Program-made: the position numbers and the translations under genes
DNA from: Oerskovia flava
GTDB taxonomy: Bacteria > Actinomycetota > Actinomycetes > Actinomycetales > Cellulomonadaceae
Direction: 5' to 3'
NCBI RefSeq assembly: GCF_026163685.1
Contig: NZ_JAOXSR010000001.1
Coordinates: forward strand, 620,001 to 684,000
Length of the DNA: 64,000 nucleotides
Shown: positions 54,359 through 63,490 of the stretch, one piece after another
Position numbering within the stretch: position 1 is the first letter of the stretch
How the letters are laid out: each line of letters begins with the position of its first letter
Notes under the pieces: model-generated
Seen by the model: only the letters and a program-made list of their open reading frames with translations
Told to the model about the DNA's origin: nothing
The model's database searches: none

Positions 54359-54504
54359 GCCGGCGTCCACGGTCGGCCTGGCCGTGCGACCGGCGGGGTC
54401 GCCCGGTGGCGTCCGTGGCAACCTCTGGGTGGACGGCAGGTGCTGTGAAGTCATCCGCTCGGTGGAGGACGCGGAGCCTCCTGGTCGAGCAGGCTGGTGA
54501 GGTG

Positions 54505-54531
54505 TCAGGGGTGAACCCGGGTTCTCCCTGA
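54505..54531. promoter_or_regulatory. Nested palindrome, probable operator upstream of the DedA gene
   Basis: TCAGGG (54505-54510) and CCCTGA (54526-54531) flank a perfect 12-bp palindrome GAACCCGGGTTC (54513-54524), with 2- and 1-nt gaps. It abuts the -35 of the promoter at 54532-54560, the usual place for an activator. The binding protein is unknown; TCAGGG/CCCTGA arms would fit a dimeric response regulator. Confidence 0.55.
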
Positions 54532-54560
54532 TGAACCGATCCTCCAGGGTCCGTACGCTG
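54532..54560 (+). promoter_or_regulatory. Promoter of the DedA family gene
   Basis: TGAACC (54532-54537) and TACGCT (54555-54560) are separated by 17 nt. The start near 54567 gives a leader of about 60 nt to GTG 54628, which has a GAGGGA ribosome site. The weak -35 beside a palindrome is consistent with activator-dependent expression. Confidence 0.5.
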
Positions 54561-54627
54561 GTGCAGTGGCGCCCGATCGCGCCGTCCGCCAGTCCGGCAC
54601 CCGCGCCGACCGACGAACCGAGGGACT

Positions 54628-55581
54628 GTGCTCGAAGCCTTGACGACGTTCTTGGACCACCTGGAGACGTGGATCCTTGCCCTCGCGTCGTCCGTGTGGG
54701 TCTACCCCGCCATGTACGCGTTCGCGACCATCGACGGGTTCTTCCCTCCGATCCCGAGCGAGTCCGTCGTCATCACGCTGGCTGTCTCCGCCGCGACGAC
54801 AGGCGCACCGAACCTCGCCGTCGTCCTCCTCGTGGCCTCGCTAGGAGCCTGGACGGGAGACCAGATCGCCTACTCGATCGGCCGCGCCATCGGGACCGAA
54901 CGCGTCCCGTTCCTGCGTGGTGAACGGGGTCGCAAGGCGGTCGGCTGGGCGGAACGCGCCCTGGCGAACCGTGGTGCTTCCTTTATTCTCGCGGCGCGGT
55001 ACGTCCCGATCGGACGCGTGGCGGTCAACATGACGGCCGGCGCCGTCGGGTACCCCCGCCGTCGCTTCATGGCGTTCTCGGGCATCGCCGCCGTCACCTG
55101 GGCGCTGTACTCGGTCGTCATCGGCCTGGTCGCCGCCCGCTGGCTGGGCCACGAGCCGCTGCTCGCCATGGCTGTCGGTGTCGTCTTCGGTGTGGTGCTC
55201 GGGGTCGTCATCGACCAGATCATCATGGCGCGTACGCGGCGACGCGTGGCCCAGCCGTCGCCGGCGGCGCTGAGTCCCGCGCCCGGGGTGGTCCGCCGCT
55301 CGCGGCGGACGACGGGTGATGCGGCCGCGGTCGACGGCAGCGAGCCGCAGGCGTCCAGGCGGACGAGCGAGCAGCCGGTGTCAGAGGGTCTGGACCCTGC
55401 CGGGCCGACGACCGACGGCACTGAGCCGGACGGGGTGCCGGCCGACCCGGAGCAGGGCGGTGGCCCGGAGACCTCGACCGGACGTGACCAGCGGGCGGGC
55501 TCGGCGACCGTCGTCCCGCGCGCCGAGAGCGCCGGGTCGGTCGCGAGAAGGGCGTCCGCCCGGGCCGACGGGGGATCCTGA
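54628..55581 (+). CDS. DedA family (SNARE-associated type) membrane protein
   Basis: A 317-residue integral membrane protein. Residues 1-205 carry the DedA core: a reentrant region with FATIDGFFPPIPSESVV, the conserved GAWTGDQIAYSIGRAIG, and the RYVPIGRVAVNMTAGAVGYP block with its essential Arg, followed by two helices. DedA proteins are linked to lipid flipping (undecaprenyl phosphate or phospholipids) and envelope homeostasis. The last 100 residues are a disordered Pro/Glu/Ser/Thr-rich cytosolic tail not seen in the family core. GTG 54628 has GAGGGA upstream. Its end is convergent with coaA, 17 nt apart. Confidence 0.88.
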   Translation: MLEALTTFLDHLETWILALASSVWVYPAMYAFATIDGFFPPIPSESVVITLAVSAATTGAPNLAVVLLVASLGAWTGDQIAYSIGRAIGTERVPFLRGERGRKAVGWAERALANRGASFILAARYVPIGRVAVNMTAGAVGYPRRRFMAFSGIAAVTWALYSVVIGLVAARWLGHEPLLAMAVGVVFGVVLGVVIDQIIMARTRRRVAQPSPAALSPAPGVVRRSRRTTGDAAAVDGSEPQASRRTSEQPVSEGLDPAGPTTDGTEPDGVPADPEQGGGPETSTGRDQRAGSATVVPRAESAGSVARRASARADGGS

Positions 55582-55598
55582 CGCCCGGCGTCGGCGGC

Positions 55599-56621
55599 TC
55601 AGAGCTTGCGGAGCCGGACGCGCTGCACGGAGTGGTCGGAGCCCTTCGTGAGCACGAGCGTGGCCCGGCCGCGGGTCGGCAGGATGTTCTGCTCGAGGTT
55701 CGGGGCGTTGATGGACTCCCAGATCGACAGTGCCTTGGCCGTCGCCTCTGCGTCGGACAGCGCGGCGTACCGGTGGAAGAAGGACTCCGGCCGGGCGAAC
55801 GCGGTCTGGCGCAGTGAGAGGAACCGGTCGACGTACCACTGGCGGACGTTCCGGGTGCGCGCATCGACGTAGATGGAGAAGTCGAAGAAGTCGCTGACTG
55901 CGACCGTGGACTCGTCGGTCGCGCTCGGTCGCGCAGGTTGCAGGACGTTGAGCCCTTCGACGATGAGGACGTCAGGCTTGCGGACGACCGCCTCGGCCCC
56001 CGCCACGATGTCGTAGGTGAGGTGGTCGTAGACCGGGGCCCGGACCTCGGCGTGCCCCGCCTTGATCTTCGACAGGAAGCGGATGAGTGCGCGGCGGTCG
56101 TAGGACTCCGGGAAGCCCTTGCGGTCCATCAGCCCGCGCCGGGCGAGCTCGGCGTTGGGGTGCAGGAACCCGTCCGTCGTGATGAGCTCTACGCGCGGGG
56201 TCTCGGGCCAGCGCGCGAGCATCTCCCGCAGGATGCGGGACGTCGTCGACTTGCCGACCGCGACCGATCCCGCCACCCCGATGACGTAGGGGGTGCGGGT
56301 CGAGCTCTCCCGGAGGAACGTCGACGTCGCCTCGTGCAGGCCGCCTGTCGCCGTCACGTACAGGTTGAGCAGCCGCGAGAGCGGCCGGTAGATCGCGTCG
56401 ACCTCGGCGAGGTCGATCGGGTCGCCGAGCCCTCGTAGCCGGGTGACGTCCTCGTCGGTGAGGGGCAGCGGTGTTGACTCCGAGAGCCTGCTCCAGGCGG
56501 ACCGGTCGAGATCGACGTAGGGGGACGACGGGGTGAGCGCCGCCAGGGCCGAGCCGTTCGCAGGCTCGGCGGCGTGCGCCGTCGCGCTCTCGGTCGGTGA
56601 GGCATCGCGTGTGGGGGCCAC
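55599..56621 (-). CDS. coaA: Type I pantothenate kinase
   Basis: A 340-residue kinase that phosphorylates pantothenate, the controlled step of coenzyme A synthesis. The P-loop is [12 protein letters not shown] near residue 118; [21 protein letters not shown] and the block [20 protein letters not shown] are type I hallmarks. About 30 extra residues precede the family core. The start is GTG 56621. CAGAAT (56629-56634) lies 7 nt upstream, so a leaderless mRNA is probable. Confidence 0.96.
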   Translation of the reverse strand: MAPTRDASPTESATAHAAEPANGSALAALTPSSPYVDLDRSAWSRLSESTPLPLTDEDVTRLRGLGDPIDLAEVDAIYRPLSRLLNLYVTATGGLHEATSTFLRESSTRTPYVIGVAGSVAVGKSTTSRILREMLARWPETPRVELITTDGFLHPNAELARRGLMDRKGFPESYDRRALIRFLSKIKAGHAEVRAPVYDHLTYDIVAGAEAVVRKPDVLIVEGLNVLQPARPSATDESTVAVSDFFDFSIYVDARTRNVRQWYVDRFLSLRQTAFARPESFFHRYAALSDAEATAKALSIWESINAPNLEQNILPTRGRATLVLTKGSDHSVQRVRLRKL

Positions 56622-56727
56622 CCGGGAGATTCTGCCGGATATCCGGCCGCGCTGCGTCAGGTGATCCGCCGGGGCCCTAACAAAGAACCGCGACCTGTCG
56701 CTCCGTCCGACTGCTCGGCGAGGCGGC

Positions 56728-56733
56728 TAGAAT
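56728..56733 (+). promoter_or_regulatory. -10 box 8 nt before glmS (probable leaderless promoter)
   Basis: TAGAAT ends 8 nt before ATG 56742, and no ribosome site is present. No glmS ribozyme is visible, as expected outside Firmicutes. Confidence 0.5.
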
Positions 56734-56741
56734 CCTGGACC

Positions 56742-58607
56742 ATGTGTGGAATCGTGGGCTACGCAGGCCCCCTCGAAGCGTCGGGGCGACCCCTCGACGT
56801 CGTCCTCGAAGGACTCGCTCGGCTCGAGTACCGCGGCTACGACTCGGCAGGCGTCGCGCTCGTCGACCCTGGCCACGGCACGGTCGCCGTCGCGAAGAAG
56901 TCCGGCAAGCTCGTCAACCTCACCGACGCCATCGAGCGCGACCCGATGCCGGCCGCCACGTCCGCGATCGGGCACACCCGGTGGGCGACGCACGGTGCGC
57001 CGAACGACACCAACGCGCACCCGCACCTGGCCGACGACGGCCGCCTCGCCGTCATCCACAACGGGATCGTGGAGAACTTCGCCGTCCTCAAGGCCGAGCT
57101 CCTCGCCGACGGGGTGACGTTCGAGTCGGAGACGGACACCGAGGTCGCCGCCCAGCTCCTCGCGCGGGCCTACCGCGAGGCCGAGAACCTCACGACCGCG
57201 ATGACCCAGGTCGCGCGGCGGCTCGAGGGCACCTTCACGCTGCTCGCGGTGCACGCCTCCGCTCCGGACACGGTCGTCGGCGCGCGGCACGACTCGCCCC
57301 TCGTCGTCGGGCTGGGGTCGGGGGAGAACTTCCTGGGGTCGGACGTGGCGGCGTTCATCTCCCGCACCAAGGAGGCGCTCGAGCTCGGGCAGGACCAGAT
57401 CGTCACCATCACACCGGACGCGGTCGAGGTGATCGACTTCGACGGGAAGCCGGCCGAGGCCAAGCGCTTCACCGTCGACTGGGACGCCGCCGCGGCGGAG
57501 AAGGGCGGCTTCTCGTCCTTCATGGACAAGGAGATCCACGACCAGCCCCACGCCGTCGCCGACACCCTGCTCGGGCGGACCGATCCTTCAGGTCGTCTCG
57601 TCCTCGACGACCTGCGCATCGACGAGTCCGTGCTCCGCGCGGTCGACAAGATCATCGTCGTCGCGTGCGGCACCGCCGCGTACTCCGGGCATGTCGCGAA
57701 GTACGCGATCGAGCACTGGTGCCGCATCCCGGTCGAGGTGGAGCTCGCGCACGAGTTCCGCTACCGCGACCCGATCGTCGACGAGAAGACCCTGGTCGTC
57801 GCCGTGACCCAGTCCGGCGAGACCATGGACACGCTCATGGCCGTGCGGCACGCGCGCGAGCAGGGCGCCAAGGTCATCTCGATCGTCAACACCCACGGCT
57901 CCACGATCCCGCGCGAGTCCGACGCCGTGCTCTACACGCACGCCGGCCCCGAGATCGCGGTGGCGTCGACCAAGGCGTTCCTTTCCCAGATCACGGCCGC
58001 CTACCTCCTCGGGCTCTACCTGGCCCAGCTGCGGGGCAACAAGTTCCCGGACGAGATCACCGAGATCCTCACGGACCTGCGCGCCATGCCGGCGAAGATC
58101 CAGACCGTGATCGAGCGCGGCGAGTACGTCCGCGCGGTCGCCCGCTCGATGCGGGAGGCCGCCTCGGTGCTGTTCCTCGGCCGGCACGTCGGTTTCCCGG
58201 TCGCGCTCGAGGGGGCGCTCAAGCTCAAGGAGCTCGCGTACATCCACGCGGAGGGGTTCGCCGCCGGCGAGCTCAAGCACGGACCGATCGCGCTGATCGA
58301 CGAGGGCAAGCCGGTCTTCGTGGTCGTGCCGTCGCCGCGCGGGCGCGAGGGGCTGCACTCGAAGGTCATCTCGAACATCCAGGAGATCCGTGCGCGCGGC
58401 GCGCGGACCCTGGTCATCGCGGAGGACGGGGACGACGCCGTGCTGCCGTACGCCGACGAGATCTTCTGGATCCCGGCTTCTCCGACGCTGCTCTCGCCGC
58501 TGCTCGCGGTCGTGCCGCTGCAGATCTTCGCCTGCGCGCTCGCGACGGCCAAGGGCCTCGACGTCGACCAGCCGCGCAACCTGGCGAAGTCCGTCACGGT
58601 CGAGTAG
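56742..58607 (+). CDS. glmS: Glutamine-fructose-6-phosphate aminotransferase (isomerizing)
   Basis: A 621-residue enzyme that makes glucosamine-6-phosphate from fructose-6-phosphate and glutamine, the entry to peptidoglycan precursors. The N-terminal glutaminase has the nucleophile C2 (MCGIVGYAG) and [19 protein letters not shown]. The two SIS sugar-isomerase domains (about 300-440 and 470-610) contain [16 protein letters not shown] and the C-terminal NLAKSVTVE. acpS starts 20 nt after the stop but has its own -10-like box. Confidence 0.97.
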   Translation: MCGIVGYAGPLEASGRPLDVVLEGLARLEYRGYDSAGVALVDPGHGTVAVAKKSGKLVNLTDAIERDPMPAATSAIGHTRWATHGAPNDTNAHPHLADDGRLAVIHNGIVENFAVLKAELLADGVTFESETDTEVAAQLLARAYREAENLTTAMTQVARRLEGTFTLLAVHASAPDTVVGARHDSPLVVGLGSGENFLGSDVAAFISRTKEALELGQDQIVTITPDAVEVIDFDGKPAEAKRFTVDWDAAAAEKGGFSSFMDKEIHDQPHAVADTLLGRTDPSGRLVLDDLRIDESVLRAVDKIIVVACGTAAYSGHVAKYAIEHWCRIPVEVELAHEFRYRDPIVDEKTLVVAVTQSGETMDTLMAVRHAREQGAKVISIVNTHGSTIPRESDAVLYTHAGPEIAVASTKAFLSQITAAYLLGLYLAQLRGNKFPDEITEILTDLRAMPAKIQTVIERGEYVRAVARSMREAASVLFLGRHVGFPVALEGALKLKELAYIHAEGFAAGELKHGPIALIDEGKPVFVVVPSPRGREGLHSKVISNIQEIRARGARTLVIAEDGDDAVLPYADEIFWIPASPTLLSPLLAVVPLQIFACALATAKGLDVDQPRNLAKSVTVE

Positions 58608-58615
58608 CACCGCCG

Positions 58616-58621
58616 TACAGT
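58616..58621 (+). promoter_or_regulatory. -10 box 6 nt before acpS (probable leaderless promoter)
   Basis: TACAGT ends 6 nt before ATG 58628 and no ribosome site is present. Read-through from glmS is also possible because no terminator lies between. Confidence 0.45.
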
Positions 58622-58627
58622 GACGCC

Positions 58628-58978
58628 ATGATCATCGGGGTGGGGATCGACGTCGTCGACGTCGCGCGGTTCATGCAGACCATCGAGCGCACCCCGCGGC
58701 TGCGGGAGAAGCTGTTCACCCCCGCCGAGCGGGACCTCGCGCCGTCGTCCCTCGCGGCGCGGTTCGCCGCCAAGGAGGCCATCGCCAAGGCGCTGGGCGC
58801 TCCCGGCGGGATGAGCTGGCAGGACGCGACGGTCCACCGTGTGCCCGGCGGGCCACCGCAGGTCGAGGTCAGCGGGACGGTCGCCGCCCGCGCCGATGCG
58901 CTGGGCATCTCCCGGTTCCACCTGTCCATCTCGCACGACGCCGGGATCGCCTCGGCGATGGTCGTCGCCGAGAGCTGA
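58628..58978 (+). CDS. acpS: Holo-[acyl-carrier-protein] synthase
   Basis: A 116-residue enzyme that transfers phosphopantetheine from CoA to acyl carrier protein. The magnesium motifs [13 protein letters not shown] and [12 protein letters not shown] are intact, and [15 protein letters not shown] ends the fold. It uses the product of the pathway begun by coaA nearby. Confidence 0.95.
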   Translation: MIIGVGIDVVDVARFMQTIERTPRLREKLFTPAERDLAPSSLAARFAAKEAIAKALGAPGGMSWQDATVHRVPGGPPQVEVSGTVAARADALGISRFHLSISHDAGIASAMVVAES

Positions 58979-58983
58979 CGCGG

Positions 58984-59021
58984 CCGCCCCGTCCGCCGGA
59001 CGTGCTCGACGGGCGGGGCGG
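58984..59021. terminator. Probable bidirectional terminator
   Basis: CCGCCCCG (58984-58991) and CGGGGCGG (59014-59021) form an 8-bp stem with inner partial pairing. It lies between the convergent ends of acpS and the LLM oxidoreductase gene. Confidence 0.5.
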
Positions 59022-59028
59022 ACCGGGG

Positions 59029-60090
59029 TCAGTCCTGGAGGGCCGGGATGACCTCGCGCTCGAAGAGCTCGATGCCGCTGCGGTCGTAGGCTGCCTCGGC
59101 GAAGTACGTGATCGCGTAGGTCATGCCCAGGCCGCGCAGCGCGGTGAGCGTCTCGACGATCTGCTCGGGGGTGCCGACGAGCGGCCCGTTGCGGAACGAG
59201 TCGACGGTCTCGTCGGCCTTGGCGGGCACGGTCGCGCGGTAGTGGTCGCCGATCCAGGCGAGCCGGTCGTCGACCTCCGCCTGGGTGGCGCCGATGACGA
59301 CGTTGTAGTCCGCCGAGCGGGTGATCTCGCCGTAGTCGCGTCCATGGTCCTTGCAGTGTCCCTCGAGCACCGACGACTTGTGCGCGAAGCCCTCGAGGGA
59401 CCCATCGAAGTTCGTGTACTGGGCGTGCTGCGCGGCGATGCGCAGCGTCTTCTTCTCCCCGCCGCCGGCGATCCACAGCGGGATGCTCGGGACGGTGCCG
59501 TCCGTGCCGCTGCCCGCGGTGCCGAGCTCGAGGTGCTGCAGCGGTTGGGGGTGGCACAGCGCACCGTCGACCTGGAAGTGTGTGCCCGCCAGCGTCGCCG
59601 AGCCCTCGCGCCACATCTGCGCCATGATCTGCACGCCCTCGTCGAGCGCGGCGAGCCGCTCCCCGGCGCGCGGGAAGCCGTACCCGTAGGCGCGCCACTC
59701 GTGCTCGTACCAGCCGGCGCCGACGCCCATCTCGGTGCGGCCACCCGAGACGAGGTCCACGGACGCGGCGACCTTGGCGAGGTAGGCCGGGTTGCGGTAC
59801 GCCATGCACGTGCACATCTGCCCGAGGCGGATGCGCTCGGTCGATGCCGCGAACGCGGCCATGAGCGTCCACGCCTCGTGGGTCGCCTGGTCGGTCGGGG
59901 AGGGGACGGTATGGAAGTGGTCGTACACCCAGATCGACTCCCAGGCGTTGGCCGAGCCGGGCAGCCCGTCCCCGGCGAGCGCGGTGTCGGCGTGCCGGGC
60001 GAGGGAGCGCATGGTCTCCCACTGGTCGATGGGGTCGATGCCGACGAGGTCGAGGCGCCAGCCCTGCGGGATGAAGAGTCCGAATCGCAT
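59029..60090 (-). CDS. LLM class F420-dependent oxidoreductase
   Basis: A 353-residue TIM-barrel flavin or F420 enzyme. MRFGLFIPQGWRLDLVGIDP begins the fold, and TERIRLGQMCTCMAYRNPAYLAKVAASVD and the GGRTEMGVGAGWYEHEW block are family landmarks (given in part). Members reduce or oxidise varied small molecules using F420 or FMN; the substrate here is unknown. ATG 60090 is preferred to the TTG three codons upstream. TAGATT (60098-60103) lies 7 nt before the ATG, suggesting a leaderless mRNA. Confidence 0.87.
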   Translation of the reverse strand: MRFGLFIPQGWRLDLVGIDPIDQWETMRSLARHADTALAGDGLPGSANAWESIWVYDHFHTVPSPTDQATHEAWTLMAAFAASTERIRLGQMCTCMAYRNPAYLAKVAASVDLVSGGRTEMGVGAGWYEHEWRAYGYGFPRAGERLAALDEGVQIMAQMWREGSATLAGTHFQVDGALCHPQPLQHLELGTAGSGTDGTVPSIPLWIAGGGEKKTLRIAAQHAQYTNFDGSLEGFAHKSSVLEGHCKDHGRDYGEITRSADYNVVIGATQAEVDDRLAWIGDHYRATVPAKADETVDSFRNGPLVGTPEQIVETLTALRGLGMTYAITYFAEAAYDRSGIELFEREVIPALQD

Positions 60091-60149
60091 GGCCGCCAAT
60101 CTATCCTCCGGGCGGGGACCTCCGCGCGGCGTCGGAGGCGTCTGCGCGG

Positions 60150-60155
60150 CAGGAT
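60150..60155 (+). promoter_or_regulatory. -10-like box 6 nt before nnr (possible leaderless promoter)
   Basis: CAGGAT ends 6 nt before ATG 60162. It is a weaker match than the others. The GGGG in the spacer is poorly placed for ribosome binding. Confidence 0.35.
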
Positions 60156-60161
60156 GGGGCC

Positions 60162-61823
60162 ATGATCGAAGCCTGGTCCGTGGCCGACGTCCGCGCCGCC
60201 GAGGAGCCGCTGCTCGCGGCCGGTGTCCCCCTCATGGTGCGGGCGGCGTTCGCGCTCGCGACGATCACCGCGCGCGACCTGGCGCACCGGCGCTCGGTGG
60301 TGGCGCCCGACGGCGGACGGCGGGACGGGCGGGTGACCGGCGCCCGGGTGGTGGCGCTGGTGGGCGCCGGGAACAACGGGGGCGACACGCTGTTCGCCGG
60401 GGCGTACCTGGCTCGACGCGGGGTGCACGTCGAGGCGATCTGCACGAGCGCACGGGCTCACCGCGACGGCCTCGCGGCGCTGCGTCGGGCCGGCGGGACG
60501 GTCACGGAGCTTGTCGGAGCTCCCGACGAGCACGTCGATCAGCCGGCCTCGCAGGTGCCCTTGTCCCTGCCGGAGAGTGTGGAGCGGGTGCTCGCCGCCG
60601 ACGCGGTGCTCGACGGGTTGGTCGGCATCGGCGCCGCCGGGCCGCTGCGGGGGAGGGCCCGTGACCTGGTCGTCGCCGTGCTCGGCGCGCTGCCCGACCA
60701 CCCGCGCCGACCGTGGGTCGTCGCCGTGGACACCCCGAGCGGCATCGGCGTCGACGACGGTGCGGTCGACGGCCCGGTCCTGCCCGCGGACCGCACCGTG
60801 ACGTTCGGCGCGGCGAAGCCTGGCCTCCTGCTGCCGCCCGCCACGTACCTGGCCGGGCGGGGAGCCGTCGTCGACCTCGGGCTCGACCTCGGGTCCGGGC
60901 TCGACCGGGCAGCCGCTCCCGCGGCGGCGGTGGTCCGTCTGGAGGCCGGGGACGTCGCGCACCTCTGGGTGGTCCCCGGGACGAGCGACCACAAGTACAC
61001 GCGCGGGGTGGTCGGCGTCGTCGCCGGTACGTCGACCTTCCCGGGCGCCGCCGTGCTCGCGACCACGGCCGCGATCCGCACGGGCGCGGGCATGGTGCGC
61101 TACCTGGGTCCCGACGACGTCGCGCGCCACGTCCTCGCCGCCCGCCCGGAGGCCGTGCCCGGGCCGGGCCGGGTCCAGGCCTGGGTCCTCGGCCCGGGCG
61201 TCCCGGCGTCGGGAGATCCCGGCGCCGCCGGCGCGGACGGTGAGGACCCCGGTGTCCCGGACGACGGCGGCCAGCACGACCGCTTCCGCGCCGCGCTGTC
61301 CGGCACGGACGGCGGGCGGGTGCCCGCGGTCGTCGACGCGGGGGCGCTGTCGTTGCTGCCCGAGCGCTGCGGGCCGTGGGTGGTGCTCACCCCGCACGCG
61401 GGCGAGCTCGCGACGCTCCTGCGGACGCGCGGCGAGCAGGTGGACCGCCGCGGTGTCGAGGCCGAGCCGTTGCGGTGGGCGCGGCGTGCGCACGAGCTCA
61501 CGGGCGCCACGGTGCTGCTCAAGGGGTCGGCGACGGTCGTCGTCGGCCCGGGTGCGGTCCTCGCGCAGGCGGACGCGCCGGGCTGGTCGGCGACCGCCGG
61601 GTCGGGGGACATCCTGGCCGGGATCCTCGGGACGCTGCTCGCAGCGCACCACGACGGCGTCCTGACCGAGCCGGACCTGCCCGCGCGCCTCGCCGCGGCG
61701 GCCGCGCTCGTGCACGGGCGCGCGGCCGAGCGCGCGACGCCCGGCGGCCCGGTGGCGGCACTCGACGTCGCGCACGCCGTCCCCGCCGTGGTTGCCGACC
61801 TGCTCGCCGGAGCGGGCCGATGA
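60162..61823 (+). CDS. nnr: Bifunctional NAD(P)H-hydrate epimerase / ADP-dependent dehydratase
   Basis: A 553-residue repair enzyme for damaged NADHX and NADPHX. The N-terminal epimerase domain (1-240) has VGAGNNGGDTLFAGAYL and VDTPSGIGVDDG. The C-terminal ribokinase-like dehydratase (260-550) has VLTPHAGELATLL and the ADP-binding AGSGDILAGILGTLL. Both halves look complete. The stop overlaps the next gene by 4 nt. In many bacteria nnr lies near acpS or alr, as here. Confidence 0.93.
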   Translation: MIEAWSVADVRAAEEPLLAAGVPLMVRAAFALATITARDLAHRRSVVAPDGGRRDGRVTGARVVALVGAGNNGGDTLFAGAYLARRGVHVEAICTSARAHRDGLAALRRAGGTVTELVGAPDEHVDQPASQVPLSLPESVERVLAADAVLDGLVGIGAAGPLRGRARDLVVAVLGALPDHPRRPWVVAVDTPSGIGVDDGAVDGPVLPADRTVTFGAAKPGLLLPPATYLAGRGAVVDLGLDLGSGLDRAAAPAAAVVRLEAGDVAHLWVVPGTSDHKYTRGVVGVVAGTSTFPGAAVLATTAAIRTGAGMVRYLGPDDVARHVLAARPEAVPGPGRVQAWVLGPGVPASGDPGAAGADGEDPGVPDDGGQHDRFRAALSGTDGGRVPAVVDAGALSLLPERCGPWVVLTPHAGELATLLRTRGEQVDRRGVEAEPLRWARRAHELTGATVLLKGSATVVVGPGAVLAQADAPGWSATAGSGDILAGILGTLLAAHHDGVLTEPDLPARLAAAAALVHGRAAERATPGGPVAALDVAHAVPAVVADLLAGAGR

Positions 61824-62455
61824 CCGTGGCAGACACGCTCGTCGACCGCAGCCGAGCGGTCGTCGCCCGCGCGCACGCCGAGGGTCGTACCGCGCTGCTC
61901 GGAGTGGTCGGGCCGCCCGGTGCGGGCAAGTCGACGTTCGCCGACCGCCTCGTGGCGTCGCTGGCGGACGTACGCACCGTCGTCGTGCCGATGGACGGGT
62001 TCCATCTCGCGGACATCGAGCTGCGCCGGCTCGGGCGCCGTGAGCGCAAGGGCGCGCCGGACACGTTCGACGCCGCGGGGTACGTCGCGCTGCTGCGCCG
62101 CCTGGCCGAGCCGCGGGAGAGGCGCGGCGACGTGTACGCGCCGGAGTTCCGTCGGGAGATCGAGGAGCCCGTCGCCGGTGCCGTGCGGGTCGGCCCCGAG
62201 ACGGACCTCGTCGTCACCGAGGGCAACTACCTCCTGCTCGACGGCGCTCCGTGGGACCAGGTCCGCACCCTCCTCGACGAGGTCTGGTACCTCGACGTGC
62301 CGGACGACGTCCGACGGGCACGGCTCGAGGCCCGGCACGTGCGGCACGGCAAGTCCCCGGCAGCGGCGCGCGCCTGGACGCTGGGGCCCGACGAGGCCAA
62401 CGCCCGGCTGGTGGCCGCGGGCCGGGGGCACGCTGCCGTCGTCGTCCCGGAGTGA
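61820..62455 (+). CDS. Nucleoside/nucleotide kinase family P-loop protein
   Basis: A 211-residue protein of the uridine kinase/fructokinase-like P-loop group. Walker A is GVVGPPGAGKSTFADRLV near residue 30; VVVPMDGFHLADIEL and VVTEGNYLLLDGAPWDQVR are the substrate and lid landmarks of the YggC/FrcK-type kinases. The substrate is unknown (nucleoside, sugar or pantothenate-like). ATG 61820 overlaps the nnr stop by 4 nt (ATGA), so the two are co-translated; a role in cofactor or nucleotide salvage is possible. Confidence 0.85.
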   Translation: MTVADTLVDRSRAVVARAHAEGRTALLGVVGPPGAGKSTFADRLVASLADVRTVVVPMDGFHLADIELRRLGRRERKGAPDTFDAAGYVALLRRLAEPRERRGDVYAPEFRREIEEPVAGAVRVGPETDLVVTEGNYLLLDGAPWDQVRTLLDEVWYLDVPDDVRRARLEARHVRHGKSPAAARAWTLGPDEANARLVAAGRGHAAVVVPE

Positions 62456-62504
62456 CGCCGTCGCGCCGGCGTCACGCGGTGCGGCCGTGGACCAGGGGCA
62501 CCGC

Positions 62505-62510
62505 TACCGT
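62505..62510 (+). promoter_or_regulatory. -10 box 7 nt before the pseudouridine synthase gene (probable leaderless promoter)
   Basis: TACCGT ends 7 nt before ATG 62518, with no ribosome site between. Confidence 0.4.
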
Positions 62511-62517
62511 GGTGCGT

Positions 62518-63453
62518 ATGCCCCCCGTCGAGCCAGGCCGCCGCGCGCGCAGCCCGCTGCCCGTGCGCGACGGGCTCAACGCGACCCGGCTCGTGCTCCC
62601 GCACGACCCGGTGAGCACGGCGCGTTTCACGCGGACGCTCGACTACGTCCTGCACCGGTTCCCCGGTGACGCCGAGCGGCTCGCGGTGAAGGTCGCCGCG
62701 GGAGAGGTCGTCGACGGGCGTGGCCGCCCGGTCACGGCGCGCACGCCGTACGAGCCGCGCGGCTTCGTCTTCCTCTACCGGGACCCGCCGGTCGAGCCGG
62801 AGGTCCCGTTCGAGATCGCCGTCCTGCACCGCGACGAGAACCTGCTGGTGGTCGACAAGCCGCACTTCCTGGCGAGCATCCCGCGGGGCGCGTTCGTGGC
62901 CCGCAGCGCGCTCGTCCGGCTGCGACGCGACCTCGACCTGCCGGAGCTCAGCCCGGCGCACCGCCTCGACCGGGTGACCGCCGGTGTGCTCGTCCTCACG
63001 GTCCGGCCCGAGGTCCGCGGCGCCTACCAGGAGCTCTTCGCGCGGCGGGAGGTCCGCAAGGAGTACGAGGCGGTCGCGCCGTTCGACCCCGCGCTCGCGC
63101 TGCCGTGCACCGTTCGCAGCCGCATCCACAAGGAGCGGGGCGTCATGCGGGCCACGGAGGTGCCCGGGGAGCCCAACGCCGAGAGCCATGTTGAGCTGGT
63201 GGACGTCCGTGGGACGCTCGGGCGCTACCGGTTGCGCCCGCACACCGGCAAGACGCACCAGCTGCGGCTGCACATGAACCGCCTCGGCGTGCCGATCCTG
63301 CACGACAACTTCTACCCCGAGCCCTACGACGTCGCGCCCGACGACTACAGCCGCCCCCTGCAGCTCGTGTCGCGGTCCGTCGAGTTCACGGACCCGCTGA
63401 GCGGTCGGCCGCGCCTGTTCGCCACGGACCGCCGGCTCGACGCCTGGGGATAG
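62518..63453 (+). CDS. RluA family pseudouridine synthase
   Basis: A 311-residue pseudouridine synthase. The catalytic Asp is D151 in PAHRLDRVTAGVLVL. LVVDKPHFLASIPRG and RPHTGKTHQLRLHMNRLGVPI are family blocks. About 90 residues precede the catalytic fold, without a clear S4 domain. The target (rRNA or tRNA) is not evident. It lies between the kinase gene and alr. Confidence 0.9.
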   Translation: MPPVEPGRRARSPLPVRDGLNATRLVLPHDPVSTARFTRTLDYVLHRFPGDAERLAVKVAAGEVVDGRGRPVTARTPYEPRGFVFLYRDPPVEPEVPFEIAVLHRDENLLVVDKPHFLASIPRGAFVARSALVRLRRDLDLPELSPAHRLDRVTAGVLVLTVRPEVRGAYQELFARREVRKEYEAVAPFDPALALPCTVRSRIHKERGVMRATEVPGEPNAESHVELVDVRGTLGRYRLRPHTGKTHQLRLHMNRLGVPILHDNFYPEPYDVAPDDYSRPLQLVSRSVEFTDPLSGRPRLFATDRRLDAWG

Positions 63454-63490
63454 CCCGCTCCGGGCGGTACGGGTGAGAGAATCGGTGATC

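Noticed and set aside
56622-56741. glmS ribozyme before glmS
   Set aside because: The gap is too short and GC-rich, with a likely leaderless promoter at the start codon; no ribozyme core is seen.
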